Positions 59,948-64,000 of a stretch of DNA of 64,000 nucleotides are shown one piece after another (within the stretch, counting starts at the first letter, position 1; the number at the start of each line of letters is the position of its first letter). Location of the stretch: contig NZ_SJKD01000010.1 of assembly GCF_004331485.1 (NCBI RefSeq), forward strand, positions 1 through 64,000, read 5' to 3'. Made by a program: the position numbers and the translations under genes. Below the pieces are notes generated by a model. The model saw nothing but the letters and a program-made list of their open reading frames with translations, searched no databases and had not been told where the DNA came from. The stretch is from Kribbella capetownensis. Lineage in GTDB: Bacteria > Actinomycetota > Actinomycetes > Propionibacteriales > Kribbellaceae.

Positions 59948-60063
59948 CGAGATCCTTCCGGTTGGGGGACGTCTTGATCAGGATAGGAGTCGGGAAGGAT
60001 GCGACGCCGGAGTTATCCACAGGCCAGGGAATGGGGCCGGACGCAACCGTTGGAGGAGCTGGG

Positions 60064-60405
60064 ATGGGCGAAGGGCGCTGGGTCGAGGTACGGGTGTCGA
60101 CCGATCACGGGGTCAATGAGAAGAAGTGCGTGAAGGCCCTCCTGCAGTTGCGCAAGGAACTCGCGGGGGAGGAACTCCCTACGCAGGATGTCGTTGAGCC
60201 GTCAGATGATTCGGTGGCGATCGCGGTGGCGTTGATGGGCGCGGGCGCGGAGCAGACCGTGGTCGCCGTACTCGGGGATTGGATTCGCCGGCGGAAGAAC
60301 CCGGCGACGGTGACCTTGACCCTTGAAGGCGACTCGATCGGTATCGACCGGCCGACATTCGAGGAGCGGGAAGAGTCGCTCACGGCCTTTCTCACCAGGC
60401 ATTAG
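60064..60405 (+). CDS. EACC1-like small protein (effector-associated constant component)
   Basis: 113 residues from ATG 60064. The order of elements, EVRVSTDHGVNEKKCVKALL, a hydrophobic helix GAGAEQTVVAVLGDWIRRRK and an end VTLTLEGDSIGIDR with a polar tail, matches the EACC1 family found beside effector-associated domains in bacterial conflict systems. EACC1 itself is thought to be a shared scaffold or adaptor. Here no caspase, TIR, trypsin or EAD gene is adjacent, so it stands as an orphan. The open frame extends 5' but without a conserved sequence. Confidence 0.6.
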   Translation: MGEGRWVEVRVSTDHGVNEKKCVKALLQLRKELAGEELPTQDVVEPSDDSVAIAVALMGAGAEQTVVAVLGDWIRRRKNPATVTLTLEGDSIGIDRPTFEEREESLTAFLTRH

Positions 60406-60413
60406 CCAGAGCG

Positions 60414-60427
60414 AGCGTTTAAACGCT
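60414..60427. repeat. Perfect 14-base palindrome after EACC1 gene
   Basis: AGCGTTTAAACGCT at 60414-60427 is a perfect palindrome starting nine bases after the stop codon. It has an A/T core in a GC-rich region and may be a terminator or binding site. Confidence 0.5.
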
Positions 60428-60595
60428 CTGTGCGATTGGGTGAGTCGTTGTCGGAGCGGGGAGTTCGGCGTAGCGTCGAAGGCGGAGTTCGGGGATGACG
60501 TTGGTGGGGGTGGGTGGTTCGGGTTCAGTGGTCCTCGCCGGTTGCGGGCCCGTGATAGGAAGCTCTGCCCGGACCTCCCTCCAGAAGGGTGGAGC

Positions 60596-60639
60596 CCAAA
60601 GGAGCCCGGAGTGCGCGAGCACTCCGGGCTCCCCTTTGG
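60596..60639. terminator. Bidirectional terminator of EACC1 and epoxide hydrolase genes
   Basis: A perfect 14-bp stem (60601-60614 with 60619-60632) is closed by the GNRA tetraloop GCGA. CCAAA (60596-60600) and TTTGG (60635-60639) extend it beyond a two-base bulge. It lies between convergent genes, 12 bases before the hydrolase stop codon. Confidence 0.8.
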
Positions 60640-60651
60640 TGCGGCGGCCGG

Positions 60652-61782
60652 TTACAGGTTGCGGAAGAAGGTTCGGAGGTCGTCGGTGACGTCGTCGGGG
60701 CATTCGAGGGTGGCGAAGTGGCCGCCTTTGTCGAAGTTCGACCAGTGGACGATGTTGGTGTTGTCGCGGTCGGCGAGCGGGCGGATGGTCTTGAAGTCGT
60801 CGGCGAAGACGGCGACGCCGGTCGGGGCGTGGTTGAGCTGGGGTTCGATGCCGGCGTGAGCCTCTTCGTAGTGGTAACGGCCGGCTGCGGCGGACGTGTT
60901 CGTGAACCAGTACAGGGAGACCTCGGTCAGGATCTGGTCGCGGGAGACCAGGCTGGTGCCGTCGCCGAAGTTGTTGAAGAGTTCGTTCCAGGCGAGTTGC
61001 CCGACCGGTGAGTCGGAGATGCCGACGGCAACGGTCTGCGGCCGGGTCGCGTTGATCGCGTTGTACCCGCCGACCGACTGGAACCACTTCAGGTGCTCGA
61101 GCGCCGCGTAGTCCTCGGGCGTGAACTTCTCGAACTCGGCCGGGTCGCCGGACGGGAACGAGAACAGTTGCAGCACATGCAGACCGAGGAAGCCTTCCGG
61201 GTTCAGTACGCCGAGTTCGCGGGAGACCATCGCGCCGCCGTCGGAGCCATGAGCGCCGTACGACGAGTAGCCGAGCCGGCGCATCAAGGTGTCGTACGTG
61301 CGAGCGACCCGAGCCATCGTCCAGCCGCGATCGACCAGCGGTGTACTGAAGCCGAAACCGGGCATCGACGGTACGACGACCGAGAAGGCGTCGTCGGCCG
61401 AGCCGCCGTACGCGACGGGATCGGTGAGCGGGCCGATCATGTCGAGGAAGTCGACGAACGACCCCGGGTAGGTGTGCAGCAACAGCAGTGGCGTCGCGCC
61501 CTCGACCTTGGACGGCACGTGGATGAAGTGGACGGTCTGGCCGTCGATCTCGGTCAGGTCGTGCGGGAACTCGTTCATCCGCGCTTCCTGCTCGCGCCAG
61601 TCGAACCCTTGCTGCCAGTGGTCGACCATCTCGCGAAGGTAGTGGTTCGGGGTGCCGAGGTCCCAGTTGTCGCCGGGGGCCGGCTCGGGCAGCCGCGTCC
61701 GCGCGAGGCGGGCGAGCAGATCGTCCAGGTCAGCCTGGGCGATGTCGACGGTGAAGGGCCGGATGCTCTCGTTCGTGGTCAT
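60652..61782 (-). CDS. Epoxide hydrolase (EH N-domain, alpha/beta fold)
   Basis: 376 residues. The N-terminal EHN domain (PFTVDIAQADLDDLLARLAR) is followed by an alpha/beta hydrolase core with the oxyanion segment HTYPGSF (usual form HGWPGS) and nucleophile Asp181 in AHGSDGGAM. The catalytic His lies in KGGHFATLE near the C-terminus. It opens epoxides to diols in the cytosol, as in microsomal-type enzymes. ATG 61782 has GGTGAAG upstream. It is divergent from a WYL regulator with a palindrome in the gap, so it is probably under that regulator's control. Confidence 0.9.
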   Translation of the reverse strand: MTTNESIRPFTVDIAQADLDDLLARLARTRLPEPAPGDNWDLGTPNHYLREMVDHWQQGFDWREQEARMNEFPHDLTEIDGQTVHFIHVPSKVEGATPLLLLHTYPGSFVDFLDMIGPLTDPVAYGGSADDAFSVVVPSMPGFGFSTPLVDRGWTMARVARTYDTLMRRLGYSSYGAHGSDGGAMVSRELGVLNPEGFLGLHVLQLFSFPSGDPAEFEKFTPEDYAALEHLKWFQSVGGYNAINATRPQTVAVGISDSPVGQLAWNELFNNFGDGTSLVSRDQILTEVSLYWFTNTSAAAGRYHYEEAHAGIEPQLNHAPTGVAVFADDFKTIRPLADRDNTNIVHWSNFDKGGHFATLECPDDVTDDLRTFFRNL

Positions 61783-61804
61783 GGCTTCACCGTAGAATCC
61801 ATAT

Positions 61805-61821
61805 AGGAACATTACGTTCCT
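61805..61821. promoter_or_regulatory. Operator between epoxide hydrolase and WYL regulator
   Basis: AGGAAC (61805-61810) and GTTCCT (61816-61821) form a perfect 6+5+6 dyad, 23 bases before the hydrolase start and 22 bases before ATG 61843. A TAGAAT hexamer at 61793-61798 could be a -10 on the plus strand. Confidence 0.6.
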
Positions 61822-61842
61822 GTTTGTGCGATGATTTTCTGC

Positions 61843-62838
61843 ATGCTCGAAACCTCGTCGCGGTTACTGTCTCTGCTGGCGTTGCTGCAGGCCCGGCCCG
61901 CGTGGACCGGCACGGAGTTGGCTGAGCGGTTGGAGGTGACGACGCGGACGATTCGCAACGACATCGACCGGCTCCGCGAGCTCGGGTATCCGGTCGATGC
62001 GACGCGTGGGGCGGCCGGGCACTATCAGTTGGGCGTTGGTGCCAAGCTGCCGCCGTTGCTGCTGGATGACGAGGAGGCGGTCGCGGTCGCCGTCGGGCTG
62101 CGGACGGGCGCCGGCGTTGTCGGGATGGCGGAGAGCAGCGTACGGGCGTTGACCAAGCTGGAGCAGGTGTTGCCGCATCGGCTCCGGCGGCAGGTGAATG
62201 CGATCAGCAGCACGATGGAGAAGGGGCCTGACAACACCGGCTCCAACGTGGCGGATCCGGAGATCGATCCTGGGGTGCTGACTGCTATTGCGGCCAGCAT
62301 TCGGGATGAGCATTATCTGCGCTTCGACTACGAGGTCCCTGTGGATGTGCCGATTCGTGGCCCGGGGTCGGGAGTTGGGAGCGATCTGCCGATTCTGGTC
62401 GAGCCGTATCGTCTGGTGAGCTGGCAGCGCTATTGGTACCTCGTCGCGCGGGATGAGGCGGATGTATGGCGGACGTACCGGGTCGACTGGATGTCGTTGC
62501 GGATGGCAACGGGTCGGCGGTACAAGCCTCGCCCGATGCCGAGTGACGACTACACCGAGTTCGTACTGCGAGACGTTGCCACCACCGGATGGAAGGTGCA
62601 CGCGCGGATCACTGTCTTCGCTCCTGCGCAGGAGGTCCTGTCCCGGATCCATGCTGCCGTTGGGATTGTGGAGTCGGTGGACGACAATACGAGCGTCCTG
62701 GTCACCGGGGCTGATTCGCTGGAGATCGTTGCCGTCTACATCGGAATGCTCGGCCTCGACTTCCACGTCGACGGCCCACCTGCCTTGATCGACCACCTCA
62801 AAACCATCGGCAACCGTTATCTGAACGCGATCCGGTAG
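61843..62838 (+). CDS. WYL-domain transcriptional regulator (HTH_11)
   Basis: 331 residues from ATG 61843, the position matching its paralog; ATG 61831 is an alternative, and neither has a clear ribosome binding site. The HTH is LEVTTRTIRNDIDRLRELGY, the WYL part includes LRFDYEVP and VEPYRLVSWQRYWYLVARDE, and the C-terminus is the WCX region. It probably represses the divergent epoxide hydrolase and itself by binding the palindrome at 61805-61821. The ligand is unknown. Confidence 0.9.
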   Translation: MLETSSRLLSLLALLQARPAWTGTELAERLEVTTRTIRNDIDRLRELGYPVDATRGAAGHYQLGVGAKLPPLLLDDEEAVAVAVGLRTGAGVVGMAESSVRALTKLEQVLPHRLRRQVNAISSTMEKGPDNTGSNVADPEIDPGVLTAIAASIRDEHYLRFDYEVPVDVPIRGPGSGVGSDLPILVEPYRLVSWQRYWYLVARDEADVWRTYRVDWMSLRMATGRRYKPRPMPSDDYTEFVLRDVATTGWKVHARITVFAPAQEVLSRIHAAVGIVESVDDNTSVLVTGADSLEIVAVYIGMLGLDFHVDGPPALIDHLKTIGNRYLNAIR

Positions 62839-62842
62839 AGGT

Positions 62843-63526
62843 TCACGGGTGGTCTGTGCCTAGGCCCGCGTTGCGGGCTTGGATTATGGCGGTGGCGCGG
62901 TCGGCGATGCCTAGTTTGGTGAAGATGGCGGAGACGTTGTTGGCGACGGTTTTGGGGGCCAGGTCGAGGCGGGTGGCGATGGCGGGGTTGGAGAGGCCGG
63001 CGGCCAGGAGGTTGAGGATCTCGCGTTCGCGGGTAGTGAGTTCGGGGAACGGGTCTGCAGTGGGGGGTGGGGCGGAGAAGAAGCCGAGGACTCGGCGGGC
63101 GATGCCGGGGCCGAAGATGGCCTCGCCGGCGGCGACTGCGCGGATTGCGCGGGCGATCTCTTCTTGCTCGGCGCCTTTGACCAGGTAGCCGCGGGCGCCG
63201 GCGCGCATCGCGGCGAAGACCGAGTCGTCATCCTCGAACATTGTCAACACGAGTACGGCGACCTCCGGTGCGGACCGAACCAGCTCGCGGGTGGCGGCGA
63301 ATCCGTCGAGGTCGGGCATCTGCAGGTCCAGTACGGCGACGTCCGGCCGGGTGGTTAGGACCTCGCGCACTGCCTCTCGCCCGGTCTTGGCGACACCGAC
63401 CACATCGATGCCCGGCAGCGAGGTGAGCAAGGCAGCGAGCCCGGCACGAACAACCGGGTGGTCGTCGGCAAGCACGACGCGAATCGTCTCGGGACCAGGC
63501 GAAAGCTGGTCGGCGGGTGGCGTCAT
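62843..63526 (-). CDS. NarL/FixJ-type response regulator
   Basis: 227 residues. The receiver domain has VLADDHPVVRAG (acidic pocket), phospho-acceptor Asp in VAVLDLQMPDLDG and Lys in GYLVKGAEQEE. The LuxR-type HTH follows (LTTREREILNLLAAGLSNPA, LDLAPKTVANNVSAIFTKLG). It presumably receives phosphate from the histidine kinase whose 3' end lies at 63704, on the same strand. No target is visible. Confidence 0.93.
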   Translation of the reverse strand: MTPPADQLSPGPETIRVVLADDHPVVRAGLAALLTSLPGIDVVGVAKTGREAVREVLTTRPDVAVLDLQMPDLDGFAATRELVRSAPEVAVLVLTMFEDDDSVFAAMRAGARGYLVKGAEQEEIARAIRAVAAGEAIFGPGIARRVLGFFSAPPPTADPFPELTTREREILNLLAAGLSNPAIATRLDLAPKTVANNVSAIFTKLGIADRATAIIQARNAGLGTDHP

Positions 63527-63585
63527 ATCAGCTCCAGACGAAGGTCAGGCCGGGGTAGCGGACCGGGGCGCGTCGGATCCGGGTG

Positions 63586-63650
63586 AAGCCGGTCTGCGCG
63601 ATGCGACCCGACGCGGGTGAGTCGGCTCGAGGCAAAGCCGGTCTCCGCGA
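63586..63650. repeat. Short direct repeat in kinase-regulator gap
   Basis: AAGCCGGTCTGCGCGA (63586-63601) and AAGCCGGTCTCCGCGA (63635-63650) match at 15 of 16 bases with a 49-base period, and the intervening blocks are partly similar. The gap 63527-63703 holds no gene. Confidence 0.45.
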
Positions 63651-63703
63651 CTGGTAACCGCGAGCGGGTCGGCTCCGAGTGGAGGCGACGCAGAGTGGCG
63701 GCG

Positions 63704-64000
63704 TCATGTTGGGGTTAGGGGGAAGTGAGCTTGGACTTTGCCGCCGGTGGGGGTGGGGCCGGCTTCCAGGTGGCCGCCTAGTTCGGTGGCTCGGTCGTGC
63801 ATGGCTTGGAGGCCTACGCCGGGGCGCCAGGCGCCGTTGGGTGGGCCGTTGTCGGTAACTTCTACTTCGAGGTCGGGGCCGCAGCGTAGGGCGAGTACGG
63901 CGGTGGTCGCGTGCGAGTGTTTGACGACGTTGTTCAGCGCTTCGGTGGCGATCCGATAGGCGGCGACCTCCAAGGCCGCGGGCAGCGCCGGCAATCCGTC
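63704..64000 (-). CDS. Sensor histidine kinase, C-terminal part (continues beyond window)
   Basis: About 98 residues of a HisKA_3-type kinase ATPase: AAYRIATEALNNVVKHSHA (N box), VEVTDNG (G1) and the ending VGLQAMHDRATELGGHLEAG (G2/F region). The upstream part lies past the end of the window, so domains and start are unknown. It is followed on the same strand by the NarL-type regulator, its likely partner. Confidence 0.9.
   Translation of the reverse strand, partial: DGLPALPAALEVAAYRIATEALNNVVKHSHATTAVLALRCGPDLEVEVTDNGPPNGAWRPGVGLQAMHDRATELGGHLEAGPTPTGGKVQAHFPLTPT

Noticed and set aside
60013..60021. TTATCCACA, a perfect E. coli-type DnaA box, as an origin signal
   Set aside because: It is a single site with no AT-rich unwinding element, no dnaA/dnaN nearby and no cluster; one box occurs by chance.

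Overview
This is a very GC-rich chromosomal segment of an actinobacterium. GTG starts, 4-base ATGA/GTGA gene overlaps, a SARP/AfsR-type regulator, mycothiol-era DinB/MDMPI proteins, an SCO0854-like RING protein and an EACC1-like protein fit a soil actinomycete. The gene mix resembles Kribbella or a relative (Propionibacteriales), but that is inference from style and not a database match.

Layout. 1-77 is the tail of an rRNA operon (5S end plus terminator). 106-3623 holds a Cdd1-type helix-hairpin-helix protein, a P-loop kinase, an unknown protein, and an aldo/keto reductase divergent from a TetR regulator with a palindromic site between them. 3725-9570 (minus) is a tightly coupled four-gene operon for an SMC-like ATPase with three small partners. 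It resembles MukBEF/MksBEF/Wadjet complexes but has no JetD-type nuclease gene. 9957-12785 carries a TsnR/TrmH-like rRNA methyltransferase, an SGNH esterase, an MDMPI-type protein and a DUF1801 protein. 12976-17171 (minus) is a SNF2 helicase plus SWIM zinc-finger pair. 17302-25950 holds a quinone oxidoreductase behind a MerR-type promoter, a membrane diguanylate cyclase, a 65-residue peptide made of eight NEW repeats, an MFS exporter, a large RING/TerD-like protein, an unknown protein and an AbiEi/DUF559 protein. 25991-29025 (minus) is a soluble cNMP-domain histidine kinase coupled to a response regulator fused to a thioredoxin-reductase-like flavoprotein that lacks its CxxC.

30073-39688 is a catabolic operon: a five-gene Dpp/Opp-type ABC transporter, an aldehyde dehydrogenase, an SDR, an amidase and a degenerate sigma/SnoaL protein. 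A divergent FadR-type regulator sits beside a near-consensus FadR palindrome. 39685-47051 is a mosaic of regulators (GlxA/AraC, SARP, LysR), an HD protein, a lipoprotein L,D-transpeptidase and two decayed genes (a GNAT tail and an internally deleted alpha/beta hydrolase). 48232-54361 (minus) is an amino-sugar disaccharide operon (sugar ABC importer, NagB-like isomerase, GH4 glycosidase, GlcNAc-kinase-like protein) with a divergent HutC-type GntR regulator.

55204-58550 is a stretch of visibly lower GC with a small conserved protein and a two-gene DUF262 plus RelA/SpoT-domain cassette, probably horizontally acquired. The window ends with two WYL regulators, an orphan Phd-like protein, an EACC1-like protein, an epoxide hydrolase and a NarL-type response regulator followed by the C-terminus of its likely sensor kinase.

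The most promising candidates for undescribed systems are the JetD-less SMC operon, the NEW-repeat peptide and the DUF262-RelA/SpoT pair.
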